Source of the DNA: Acidimicrobiia bacterium
GTDB lineage: Bacteria > Actinomycetota > Acidimicrobiia > IMCC26256 > PALSA-610
Assembly (NCBI GenBank): GCA_017882905.1
Contig: JADGOO010000002.1
Location: 1 to 53,358, forward strand
DNA: 53,358 nt
Reading direction: 5' to 3'
This document shows positions 15,867 to 22,408 of this stretch, in pieces. The notes under the pieces are model-generated. The model did not search any database, had not been told where the DNA came from, and saw nothing but the letters and a program-made list of their open reading frames with translations. How positions within the stretch are numbered: the first letter of the stretch is position 1; each line of letters opens with the position of its first letter. The position numbers and the translations under genes were made by a program.

Positions 15867-16676
15867 TCAGTACGGGCGGTCGCCCACAACCGTCACGCGC
15901 TCCATGACGCGACGGTGCGGGAGGAAGTCGTTGCTCACACAGTGTTGGGTGGCACGGTTGTCCCAGAACGCCACGCTGCCCGGACGCCATCGGAAGCGGC
16001 ACTGCACATCGGGGATGGTCGCCGTGCGCTCGAGCTCGGCGAGCAGCGGCCGCGATTCGCTGTCGTCCAAGCCTTTGATCCCGCACGTGAACGCACGGTT
16101 CACGTAGATCGTCCTTCGTCCGGTCTCGGGGTGCGTGCGCACCACCGGGTGCTCCACGGTGGGGTGGCGTTCGCGCATCTTCGCCTGCTCGTCGGGCGGG
16201 AGGTGCGCACCGAACACGCGCACGAAGTCGTGCAGGCCCACCAGCCCGTCGATCTCCTTGCGCGTGCTGTCGTCGAGCATGTCGTATGCCGCGCCCATGT
16301 CGGCCCAGAGGGTGTCGCCGCCGAGCGGCGGCGACTCCACGATGCGCAGGATCGAACCGAGCGACGGCTCGGGTCGCCACGTCACGTCGCTGTGCCATAC
16401 GTCGGGCGCGCGGTGTGTGCCCTGCGACGGGAGCACGAAGATCTCCGGCTCTTTCTGCGTCGACGGCGTGAGCGGGTGCACTTCCAGATCACCGAAGGAG
16501 CGACCGAACGCGATGTGGCGCTCGCGATCGAGCTCGTGCTGGTCGCGGAAGAAGATGACCTTCCAATCGAGCAGCGCACGGCGGATCTGCGCGATCTCGT
16601 CGTCGGAGAGCGGCGACGCGAGATCGACACCGCTGATCTCTGCGCCGATCGTGGCCGTGAGCGGTTCGATCTCCAC
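15867..16676 (-). CDS. TauD/TfdA family Fe(II)/2-oxoglutarate dioxygenase
   Basis: This 269-aa protein has the 2-His-1-carboxylate iron site: VWHSDVTWRPEPS gives His and Asp, and NRATQHCVSNDF gives the distal His. RRVMERVTVVGD supplies the 2-oxoglutarate Arg. Other TauD signatures are VIFFRDQHELDRERHIAFGRSFG and EHPVVRTHPETGRRTIYVNRAFT. Relatives hydroxylate taurine, alkyl sulfates or 2,4-D-like acids with release of the leaving group. A sulfated or sulfonated substrate would fit with the nearby sulfotransferase, but that is inference. The start is GTG 16676, with TAGGCT 8 nt upstream pointing to a leaderless transcript. Confidence 0.9.
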   Translation of the reverse strand: MEIEPLTATIGAEISGVDLASPLSDDEIAQIRRALLDWKVIFFRDQHELDRERHIAFGRSFGDLEVHPLTPSTQKEPEIFVLPSQGTHRAPDVWHSDVTWRPEPSLGSILRIVESPPLGGDTLWADMGAAYDMLDDSTRKEIDGLVGLHDFVRVFGAHLPPDEQAKMRERHPTVEHPVVRTHPETGRRTIYVNRAFTCGIKGLDDSESRPLLAELERTATIPDVQCRFRWRPGSVAFWDNRATQHCVSNDFLPHRRVMERVTVVGDRPY

Positions 16677-16684
16677 GCGCCTTC

Positions 16685-16690
16685 AGCCTA
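16685..16690 (-). promoter_or_regulatory. -10 box of a leaderless promoter (TauD-like gene)
   Basis: On the minus strand, TAGGCT is followed by 8 nt and the GTG start at 16676. No ribosome site is present between them. Confidence 0.45.
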
Positions 16691-16701
16691 CGGCGCCCCC
16701 G

Positions 16702-17121
16702 TCACCAGTAGAAGCCCGTCGCCACGCCGGCTGCGATCGTCACGTTGAGCAACACGAGCAGAACGAGCCGGCCGACGGTCGGCCGAAGCCGCTTCGGCAG
16801 GGTCCGGAAGCGCGGGTCCGCATGCTCGTTCACGACGTCATGCGACCTCGCCATCAGCGCGAACGCCGTCGCGAGCGCGGCGAGGGCCAGGCTCACCCAG
16901 ATCGTGCGCGGCACACCACGACGCCCGATGTCCGCGACGTGCAGTCCCCATACGTAGCCGCCACCCAACCCGACCGCGGCCGTCACCATGGCCGTCGCGA
17001 TCATGTGGCCGGTCTTCGACGCGAGGGCGCGACCGATGGTGTTCGCGCCGAACGCGAGCAGGAAGTCACCGATGATCTCGATGACGATCTGCGCAATGAT
17101 CTCGGCGATGAAGTCGAACAT
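16702..17121 (-). CDS. small integral membrane protein of unknown function
   Basis: This 139-aa protein has about four hydrophobic segments: FDFIAEIIAQIVIEIIGDFLLAF, MIATAMVTAAVGLGGGYVWGL, TIWVSLALAALATAFALM and LVLLVLLNVTIAAGVATGF. They are joined by basic loops (RRGVPRT and RFRTLPKRLRPTVGR). I recognise no family. It lies 21 nt downstream of the second P450 on the same strand, so the two may be co-transcribed. It could be an accessory membrane protein for that pathway, but nothing shows it directly. Confidence 0.7.
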   Translation of the reverse strand: MFDFIAEIIAQIVIEIIGDFLLAFGANTIGRALASKTGHMIATAMVTAAVGLGGGYVWGLHVADIGRRGVPRTIWVSLALAALATAFALMARSHDVVNEHADPRFRTLPKRLRPTVGRLVLLVLLNVTIAAGVATGFYW

Positions 17122-17142
17122 CAGGTGAGTGCCGGGATGCCG

Positions 17143-18444
17143 TCAGTCGCGTCGAGCTCGTGTCACCCGCAATGGCAAGTGCCGGATGCCGTTGTGCTTG
17201 TTGCTGCGCGTGAACTCGACCGGCCCTGCGAGCTCGACCCTCTCGAAGGCGGCGAGCGTCTCTTCGAGGATCACGGTGAGCTCGAGGCGGGCCAGGTTCG
17301 CACCGAGGCAAAAGTGGATGCCGTGGCCGAAACCGAGGTGCGGGTTCGGATCTCGATCCACACGGAACGTCATCGCGTCGGCGCCGAACACCCGCTCGTC
17401 ACGATTCGCCGACGCTTCCCAGAACACCACCTTGTCACCGGCCGCGATCTGGCAGCCCGCGAGCACCGTGTCGCGCGTTGCCGTGCGACGGTTGTATGCG
17501 GCGGGGGCAGTGAAGCGCACAGCTTCCTCGACCGCGAACGGCATGAGCGCGGGATCGGCGCACAGCTGCTCCCACTGCCCCGGATGCTCGATCATCGCGA
17601 GCACGGCACCGGCCGCTGCGTTGCGCGTGGTGTCGGCCCCCGCCGCGAACAAGAGCGTGAAGAACGCTTGCAGCTCGCCGTCGGTGAGCTGCGGCGGATC
17701 CACACCGTCGAGGCGCGCGTGCACCACGGTCGAGAGCATGTCGTCGGCCGGACACGCCCGCTTCTCGGCAATGCGCGCCACTCCGTACTGATAGAGATCG
17801 ATCGCCGGGTTGTGCGGCTCGGACTCCACACGATCTTCCTCCCCCGCTCGCCTGCGGCTCGCGCCCCAAGGGGCTTCGGCGAGGGCTTCGGTGTAGGTGG
17901 TGGCCGCACGGCGGGTGCCGAAGTCGAACGCACCCTCGACGCACTCGAACAGCATGTGGCGATCAGCTTCCGGAACGCCGAGCAACGAGCAGATCACCTG
18001 CATCGGCAGCTCGCCGGCCACGTCGACGAGGTAGTCGCACTCGCCGCGATCGATCACCGCGCCGAGCAAGGCGCGCGTGCGCGCCCGCAGCTCCGGCTCG
18101 ATCGCGACAAGACGCCTCGGCGTGAGACCCGGCGTGACGAGCGCACGGATTCGTTGATGGCGCGGGTCGTCCATCATGTTGAGCAGCTGGCCGGCGGTCG
18201 GTGAGTCGGGCAGGATCGTGCCGCCGTAGGCGCGGTGCCCGCCGCGCTCCGACGAGAACGTGTCGGGGTCGTGGAGCACGGTGAGCGTCTCGGCGTGCGT
18301 GGCCACCGACCAGAAGCCCTCGCCGTCGGGCGTGTGCTCCGTCGGCTCGCACCACAGGACGGGCGCCTCGCGGCGATGCCACACGAAGAAGTCGTGGGGG
18401 AAGCCGTCGGCGAAGTTGTCGAGATCTGTCAGATCGAGCTGCAC
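17143..18444 (-). CDS. cytochrome P450 (CYP125/CYP142-like)
   Basis: This 433-aa P450 has the heme loop HLGFGHGIHFCLGANLARLEL, the I-helix FFTLLFAAGADTTRNAAAGAV, the ExxR motif EEAVRF, the PxR-type motif APAAYNRRTATRDTVLAG, and the C-terminal PVEFTRSNKHNGIRHLPLRV. The HFCLGANLARLE loop and FTRSNKHNGI-HLP ending resemble mycobacterial steroid/fatty-acid P450s. Around residues 185-210 there is an unusual Arg/Glu-rich stretch (EAPWGASRRRAGEEDR) encoded by a palindromic segment (17847-17883), which looks like an in-frame insertion. The start is GTG 18444 with GGGA upstream, 20 bp from the divergent SnoaL-like gene. Confidence 0.92.
   Translation of the reverse strand: MQLDLTDLDNFADGFPHDFFVWHRREAPVLWCEPTEHTPDGEGFWSVATHAETLTVLHDPDTFSSERGGHRAYGGTILPDSPTAGQLLNMMDDPRHQRIRALVTPGLTPRRLVAIEPELRARTRALLGAVIDRGECDYLVDVAGELPMQVICSLLGVPEADRHMLFECVEGAFDFGTRRAATTYTEALAEAPWGASRRRAGEEDRVESEPHNPAIDLYQYGVARIAEKRACPADDMLSTVVHARLDGVDPPQLTDGELQAFFTLLFAAGADTTRNAAAGAVLAMIEHPGQWEQLCADPALMPFAVEEAVRFTAPAAYNRRTATRDTVLAGCQIAAGDKVVFWEASANRDERVFGADAMTFRVDRDPNPHLGFGHGIHFCLGANLARLELTVILEETLAAFERVELAGPVEFTRSNKHNGIRHLPLRVTRARRD
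17847..17883. repeat. palindromic segment inside the P450 coding sequence
   Basis: Outer arms CTCGCC (17847-17852) and GGCGAG (17878-17883) enclose an inner hairpin GCCCC-AA-GGGGC (17863-17874). It encodes part of a charged loop (APWGASRRRAGE) between conserved P450 helices and keeps the frame. No second copy was noticed in this window. Confidence 0.5.
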
Positions 18445-18451
18445 CGGTCCC

Positions 18452-18457
18452 TAGTCT
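18452..18457 (+). promoter_or_regulatory. -10 box of a leaderless promoter (18465 gene)
   Basis: TAGTCT is followed by 7 nt and ATG 18465. The box sits in the 20-bp gap shared with the divergent P450 gene, so the two promoters must overlap. Confidence 0.5.
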
Positions 18458-18464
18458 CGCGGGC

Positions 18465-18986
18465 ATGCTCACCGGTGTCGACGCAGTCATCGCTCGCGAC
18501 GAGATCCGCCAGCTCGCGTACCGCTACGCGTGGCTGCTCGACACGCGCGACATGGACCGTCTCGTCGGCCTCTTCGTGCCCGAGACCCGCAATCGTGGCG
18601 AGCTGCACGCCGAGCTCACGAACCAGCTCGCGCCGCTCGGCCCCACCATCCTGCTCGTCGCCAACCACATCATCGACTTCGACCCCGACGACGACGAGGG
18701 CCCCCACGACGACCGGGCCCGCGGCATCGTGTACTGCCGCGGCTACATCAGCGAGCCGGCCGGTTTCGTGGAGCAGATGATCGTGTACACCGACCGGTAC
18801 CGGAGCGACGACGGCCATTGGCGCTTCGTGGGCCGTCGCCACGAGCTCGTCTACGGGGTGCGCACCGCCGAGCAGCCCTACGAGCAGGGGCCCGCCGACT
18901 GGCCCACCCACTCCGTCGGCGTGGGCACGATCCCCGGCCGCCTCGACACCTGGCAGCGATTCGCCCGCGAGAACGCGCCTCGGTAA
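18465..18986 (+). CDS. SnoaL-like/NTF2-fold protein
   Basis: This 173-aa protein has an NTF2-like domain: VIARDEIRQLAYRYAWLLDTRDMDRLVGLFV, then GPTILLVANHIIDFD, RGIVYCRGYI and VEQMIVYTDRYRSDDGHWRFVGRRHELVYGV. This is the sequence style of SnoaL_4-type proteins that accompany steroid and aromatic degradation genes in actinobacteria. The activity is not known: cyclase, isomerase, dehydratase or non-catalytic. It is leaderless by the TAGTCT-N7-ATG layout. Its stop codon TAA is part of the -10 box (TAACTT) of the next gene. Confidence 0.82.
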   Translation: MLTGVDAVIARDEIRQLAYRYAWLLDTRDMDRLVGLFVPETRNRGELHAELTNQLAPLGPTILLVANHIIDFDPDDDEGPHDDRARGIVYCRGYISEPAGFVEQMIVYTDRYRSDDGHWRFVGRRHELVYGVRTAEQPYEQGPADWPTHSVGVGTIPGRLDTWQRFARENAPR

Positions 18987-18989
18987 CTT
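18984..18989 (+). promoter_or_regulatory. -10 box of the alcohol dehydrogenase overlapping the upstream stop codon
   Basis: TAACTT starts with the TAA stop of the SnoaL-like gene and ends 6 nt before ATG 18996. If it is used, the dehydrogenase is transcribed leaderless from its own promoter inside the upstream gene's end. Confidence 0.45.
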
Positions 18990-18995
18990 CGCTCC

Positions 18996-20099
18996 ATGCG
19001 CGGGATCGTGTTCATGGGCGACGGCGTCGCCGAGGTCACCAGCGAGCTCGAGATGCGGGGGCCCAAGCCGCATGAGGTCGTCGTCCGCATGGTGAACGCG
19101 GGTGTGTGCCACAGCGACCTGTCGCTGATCAACGGCACGATCCCCTTCCCGGCCCCGTGCGTGATGGGCCACGAAGGCGCGGGCATCATCGAGGAGATCG
19201 GCAGCGCGGTGTCGTCCGTCGCAGTCGGCGATCACGTGGTGATCTCCACCATCGCGAACTGCGGCCGCTGCTCCGCGTGCGCGCGGGGCTTGCCCACGCA
19301 CTGCCGGCAATCGATCGGCAACTTCCGCATGTCGTACACGTACAAGGGCGAGCGCACATCGGCGTTCGCAGCGGCGTCGTGCTTCGCCGACCTCACCGTC
19401 GTCGACGCGATCCAGGCCGTGAAGATCAGCAACGACGTGCCGTTGTCGAGCGCGTGCCTCATCGGCTGCGGCGTGATCACTGGCATGGGCGCCGTGCTCA
19501 ACCGCGCCAAGGTGCGGCCCGGCGAGACCGCCGTCGTGTTCGGCGTAGGCGGCGTGGGGCTCTCGGCGATCCAGGCGTTGCGGCTCTCGGGCGCGGCGCG
19601 CATCATCACCGTCGACACCATCGCCGCCAAAGAAGGCCTCGCCCGCCAGTTCGGCGCCACCGACTTCATCGACGCCACCCAGGTGGAATCGGTGCCGGCC
19701 ACGATCAAGGCGCTGCTGCCCGCGAGTGGCGGTGCCATGTGGAACCCAGGTGGAGTGGACTGGGCGTTCGAGTGCACGGGCGTACCGCGCGTGCTGCACG
19801 ACGCGATCGAGTCACTCGACTGGGGCGGCACGGCCGTTGCGGTGGGCGTGCCGGCCGGCGATGCCCGCCTCGACATCCCGATCATGGGCAACTTCATCTA
19901 CATCGACAAGGGCCTCATCGGCTGTCGGTACGGCACGGCCCGGCCGCATCACGACTTCCCGAAGATCGCCGAGCTGTACCTCGAGGGCAAGGTGCTGCTC
20001 GACGAGCTCGTGAGCGAGGTGCATCCGATGGAGGACTTCCATACCGTCATCGAGCACATGCACACCGGCACTCTCGCCCGAGGCGTCCTCCAGTTCTGA
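18996..20099 (+). CDS. zinc-dependent alcohol dehydrogenase (MDR family)
   Basis: This 367-aa medium-chain dehydrogenase has catalytic-zinc residues in AGVCHSDLSLINGTIPFPAPCVMGHEGAGI and CLIGCGVITGMGAV. The structural-zinc loop is NCGRCSACARGLPTHCR (C-x2-C-x2-C-x7-C). The NAD-binding Rossmann motif is AVVFGVGGVGLSAIQALRLSGA, followed by IITVDTIAAKEGLARQFGATDFID, which suggests NAD(H) because of the Asp after the beta strand. It would oxidise an alcohol produced by the neighbouring oxygenases. It belongs to the class-III-like group of actinobacterial ADHs; the exact substrate is unknown. It ends 12 bp before the first palindromic repeat. Confidence 0.93.
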   Translation: MRGIVFMGDGVAEVTSELEMRGPKPHEVVVRMVNAGVCHSDLSLINGTIPFPAPCVMGHEGAGIIEEIGSAVSSVAVGDHVVISTIANCGRCSACARGLPTHCRQSIGNFRMSYTYKGERTSAFAAASCFADLTVVDAIQAVKISNDVPLSSACLIGCGVITGMGAVLNRAKVRPGETAVVFGVGGVGLSAIQALRLSGAARIITVDTIAAKEGLARQFGATDFIDATQVESVPATIKALLPASGGAMWNPGGVDWAFECTGVPRVLHDAIESLDWGGTAVAVGVPAGDARLDIPIMGNFIYIDKGLIGCRYGTARPHHDFPKIAELYLEGKVLLDELVSEVHPMEDFHTVIEHMHTGTLARGVLQF

Positions 20100-20111
20100 C
20101 CCCCCGACCAC

Positions 20112-20160
20112 GAACCAGCGTTGCGGATACGTCAGGGTGACGTATCCGTCACGCCGGTTG
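20112..20160. repeat. palindromic direct repeat, copy 1 (downstream of the AbiEi/DUF559 gene)
   Basis: This 49-bp unit is 48/49 identical to 21166-21214 and in the same orientation. Each unit is a hairpin: CGGATACGTCA and TGACGTATCCG around a GGG loop, with outer arms of 9 nt. In copy 1 the outer 5' arm has one mismatch (AACCAGCGT instead of AACCGGCGT). The AbiEi/DUF559 gene's stop codon (20149-20151) lies inside this copy. There is no T-tract. Confidence 0.95.
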
Positions 20161-21096
20161 GGCACGATCGAGACGGGCGATGGCGCCGCGGAGCGCGGCG
20201 GCGAGCGCACGGCCACCTTCCTGAAGGTCGGCATGGCGCACGGGAATCATCCAGTAGCCGTACTCAGCCGCCCACGCGCGGCGGTGATCATCCTTGGCCG
20301 TATCCACGACGTCGGTGTGGTGCAGCGTGGAGTCGTACTCGAGCAGGATGTCCCACTCCTCGAGCGCAGCGTCGACGCGCGCGACGAACCGGCCTTGTCG
20401 GTCGCGGATTTCGAACTGCAAGGTCGGTTCCGGAAACCCGTGGCGTCGCAGAGTGTGCAGTAGCAGCGTTTCCATCTCCGACTCCGTCGGGCGCGCATGC
20501 TCGCGTGACCGCTCGAGAGCGGCGCGCAGCTTGCGCACGCCCGGCCGCCCCCGGCGAGCGCGTCGATACAGGTACGCCTCGAGCGACGAGTTCGTCACGA
20601 TTCTCTTGCGGCGCACCGCATAGATCGCGCGCTCGACGTCGTCGATCGTCACCCGTCGCCGGCCGGCGACGTGGAGCACTGCGAGTTCACCGACCACGAC
20701 GGGCAATCCGGCAACAACAGTGAAATCGCTCGGTTGGAGCCCCGTGAACTCGTGCACGTGCAGGCCAGCGTGTTGTGCCCGTTCCCACCTTGGACAGAGG
20801 ATCTCGATCGGGTCCCGGCTCGCGCCGGCGAGGCCGTAGAGCTTCGCGGCGCTGCGATGCGACAGGCCGCTCAGCTCGCCGCCAGCCCACGCTGCAGCGA
20901 GCGCACGGCTCCGCCAGCTGTCGGGCGCGCCCGAAACGCGGAACACCTCGTCGTAGAGCCGTTCAATGACTCCTCGCTCGATCAGCCGGCGACGGACGTC
21001 GTGCGTCCACCCGGCGCGTTCTGCATCGGCGAGCCGAATCAGACCGCAACGCAGCCGCGCCGACGCCAACAGCTCGTGATCTCGCCGCGTTGCCAT
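20149..21096 (-). CDS. orphan AbiEi-like winged-helix protein with C-terminal DUF559 nuclease-like domain
   Basis: This is a 315-aa protein. Residues 10-80 look like the AbiEi-antitoxin-type winged helix (IRLADAERAGWTHDVRRRLIERGVIERLYDEVFRVSGAP). The C-terminal 110 residues resemble DUF559, a Vsr/PD-(D/E)XK-like nuclease fold: SEMETLLLHTLRRHGFPEPTLQFEI, FVARVDAALEEWDILLEYDSTLHH, then DDHRRAWAAEYGYWMIPV. The Asp in RVDA and the E-x-D in LEYD match the expected active-site positions. No AbiEii toxin partner is adjacent. Actinobacteria often carry many such solitary genes of unknown role. The gene lies exactly between two 49-bp palindromic repeats, and its last three codons and stop are in one of them. 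No ribosome site or TANNNT box is visible. Confidence 0.82.
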   Translation of the reverse strand: MATRRDHELLASARLRCGLIRLADAERAGWTHDVRRRLIERGVIERLYDEVFRVSGAPDSWRSRALAAAWAGGELSGLSHRSAAKLYGLAGASRDPIEILCPRWERAQHAGLHVHEFTGLQPSDFTVVAGLPVVVGELAVLHVAGRRRVTIDDVERAIYAVRRKRIVTNSSLEAYLYRRARRGRPGVRKLRAALERSREHARPTESEMETLLLHTLRRHGFPEPTLQFEIRDRQGRFVARVDAALEEWDILLEYDSTLHHTDVVDTAKDDHRRAWAAEYGYWMIPVRHADLQEGGRALAAALRGAIARLDRAQPA

Positions 21097-21165
21097 GCAC
21101 GCCAGCGTGGCAGGAGCGGGCGGGCGCGGAACCGGAGCCCATCCGGTTTCGCGCCCACTCCATCC

Positions 21166-21214
21166 GAACCGGCGTTGCGGATACGTCAGGGTGACGTATC
21201 CGTCACGCCGGTTG
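21166..21214. repeat. palindromic direct repeat, copy 2 (upstream of the AbiEi/DUF559 gene)
   Basis: This is the perfect version of the hairpin: AACCGGCGT / ACGCCGGTT outer arms (9 bp), a TG/TC internal mismatch, then CGGATACGTCA / TGACGTATCCG (11 bp) and a GGG loop. It lies 69 bp upstream of the AbiEi/DUF559 start and 17 bp past the stop of the LLM oxidoreductase. It could act as a transcription terminator without a U-tract, a protein-binding site or an insertion target. Confidence 0.95.
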
Positions 21215-21231
21215 AGACGTGGGGGGTCGGG

Positions 21232-22362
21232 TCAGGACTTGGCGAGGGCGGCTTCGCGTTGGCGGGTGGTGCTATGCACCGGGTCCTTGTCGAACTGCGG
21301 GAGCACGTGCTTGCCGAACGTCTCCACCGTCTCGATGGCCACCTCGCGCGACATCGTGGTCGACAGCTGGCCGAACACCAGCTGATCGACACCGGCGTCG
21401 GCGTACTTCTGGCACACGTCGGCGACCTCGTCGGGCGTGCCGAAGCACTGGATGCGCGCCTTGATCATCGCGTCGATCTGCTCGACGCTCGGCTCGGGGA
21501 TCAGGTCGGGCCACACCGGGATGCCGGCCGGGCGCGGGAACGTATCGAGATACTTGAACAGCAAGCTCGTGTGGTAGCTGCCCTGCAACGTGGCCGCGAT
21601 GTCGCGCACGCGCTGGCCGTCTTCGAGGCACAGCATGTTGCTCGTGACCATGATGTTGTTGTTCACGTACTCGCCGACGGGCTCGGCCTTCTCGATCGCC
21701 GTCTTGTACGAGTCGATCAGCGGCTTGAGCGAGTCGACGCTCGCCATCGTGAAGCACAGCACGCCGAGGCCCATCTCGCCCGCCTTCACGAACGTGCTCG
21801 GCGAACCGGCCGCAACCCACATCGGCGGGTGCGGCTTCGTGTAGGTCTTCGGGAGCACGTTGCGCTGCGGCATCGAGAAGAACTTGCCGTCGTGCGGCCC
21901 GTACTCGTCGTCGCGCCACATCTTCTTGAACTCGACGATCACCTCGTCGAACATCTCTCGGGTGATCTCCGGGTCTTCGATGCCGAAGCCGCGCTGCTCC
22001 GTCGACGACGAGCCGCGGCCCATGCCGAACTCGAAGCGACCCAGTGACAGGTGGTCGAGCATCGCGACGCGCTCGGCCACACGCGCCGGCGGGTTGACCG
22101 GCGGCGTGATGTTGAAGATGCCGGAGCCGATGTGGATGCGCTCGGTGGCGGCGGCGAGGTAGCCGAGGAAGACCTCGTTCGCCGACAGGTGCGAGTACTC
22201 GGTGAGGAAGTGGTGCTCGGTGGCCCACGTGTACTTGAAGCCCGACCGATCGGCCGCCTTGGTCCACTCGACCTCGTCGATCATGCGGTGGTGTTCGCGC
22301 AGCGGGTCGCCCGGGCGGTAGCCGGGCAGCAGACAGCCAGAGTTGAAGAGTCCGAATTCCAT
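21232..22362 (-). CDS. LLM class flavin-dependent oxidoreductase (luciferase-like)
   Basis: This 376-aa bacterial-luciferase-fold protein has MEFGLFNSGCLLPGY, KAADRSGFKYTWATEHHFLTEYSHL, ATERIHIGSGIFNITPPVNPPARVAERVAMLDHLSLGRFEFGMGRGSSS and PMWVAAGSPSTFVKAGEMGLGVL. These are the standard FMN- or F420-binding TIM-barrel features. Such enzymes act as monooxygenases or F420-dependent reductases, often in lipid or steroid metabolism. The start at ATG 22362 is chosen because TACTGT lies 7 nt upstream; the track start at 22392 would run through the operator. It is divergent from another LLM gene, and a KstR-like site covers both promoters. Confidence 0.92.
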   Translation of the reverse strand: MEFGLFNSGCLLPGYRPGDPLREHHRMIDEVEWTKAADRSGFKYTWATEHHFLTEYSHLSANEVFLGYLAAATERIHIGSGIFNITPPVNPPARVAERVAMLDHLSLGRFEFGMGRGSSSTEQRGFGIEDPEITREMFDEVIVEFKKMWRDDEYGPHDGKFFSMPQRNVLPKTYTKPHPPMWVAAGSPSTFVKAGEMGLGVLCFTMASVDSLKPLIDSYKTAIEKAEPVGEYVNNNIMVTSNMLCLEDGQRVRDIAATLQGSYHTSLLFKYLDTFPRPAGIPVWPDLIPEPSVEQIDAMIKARIQCFGTPDEVADVCQKYADAGVDQLVFGQLSTTMSREVAIETVETFGKHVLPQFDKDPVHSTTRQREAALAKS

Positions 22363-22369
22363 TCGGAGC

Positions 22370-22375
22370 ACAGTA
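22370..22375 (-). promoter_or_regulatory. -10 box of a leaderless promoter (21232-22362 LLM gene)
   Basis: On the minus strand, TACTGT is followed by 7 nt and ATG 22362. The matching -35 position would lie inside the KstR-like palindrome at 22385-22398. Confidence 0.5.
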
Positions 22376-22384
22376 GCAAGGAAA

Positions 22385-22398
22385 TGGAACACGTTCTA
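22385..22398. promoter_or_regulatory. KstR-like operator (TNNAACNNGTTNNA)
   Basis: TGGAACACGTTCTA fits at every fixed position the TNNAACNNGTTNNA motif known for KstR, the TetR-family repressor of cholesterol catabolism in mycobacteria and rhodococci. It lies in the 46-bp gap between two divergent LLM genes, overlapping the -10 (TAATCT) of one and the expected -35 of the other. A repressor bound here would block both. No TetR regulator is encoded in the window. Confidence 0.65.
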
Positions 22399-22402
22399 AT
22401 CT
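22397..22402 (+). promoter_or_regulatory. -10 box of a leaderless promoter (22409 LLM gene)
   Basis: TAATCT is followed by 6 nt and ATG 22409, and shares its first two bases with the KstR-like operator. Confidence 0.5.
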
Positions 22403-22408
22403 TCCGGG

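Noticed and set aside
18429-19799. 456-aa minus-strand ORF opposite the alcohol dehydrogenase
   Set aside because: It is a shadow; the plus strand shows both zinc sites and the Rossmann fold.
20112-21214. The two 49-bp repeats as a CRISPR array
   Set aside because: There are only two copies, about 1 kb apart, with a gene between them and no spacers or cas genes.
21232-22392. ATG 22392 as the start of the LLM oxidoreductase
   Set aside because: It would place the KstR-like palindrome and the -10 box inside the coding region. ATG 22362 fits the family start (MEFGLFNSG) and the leaderless spacing.
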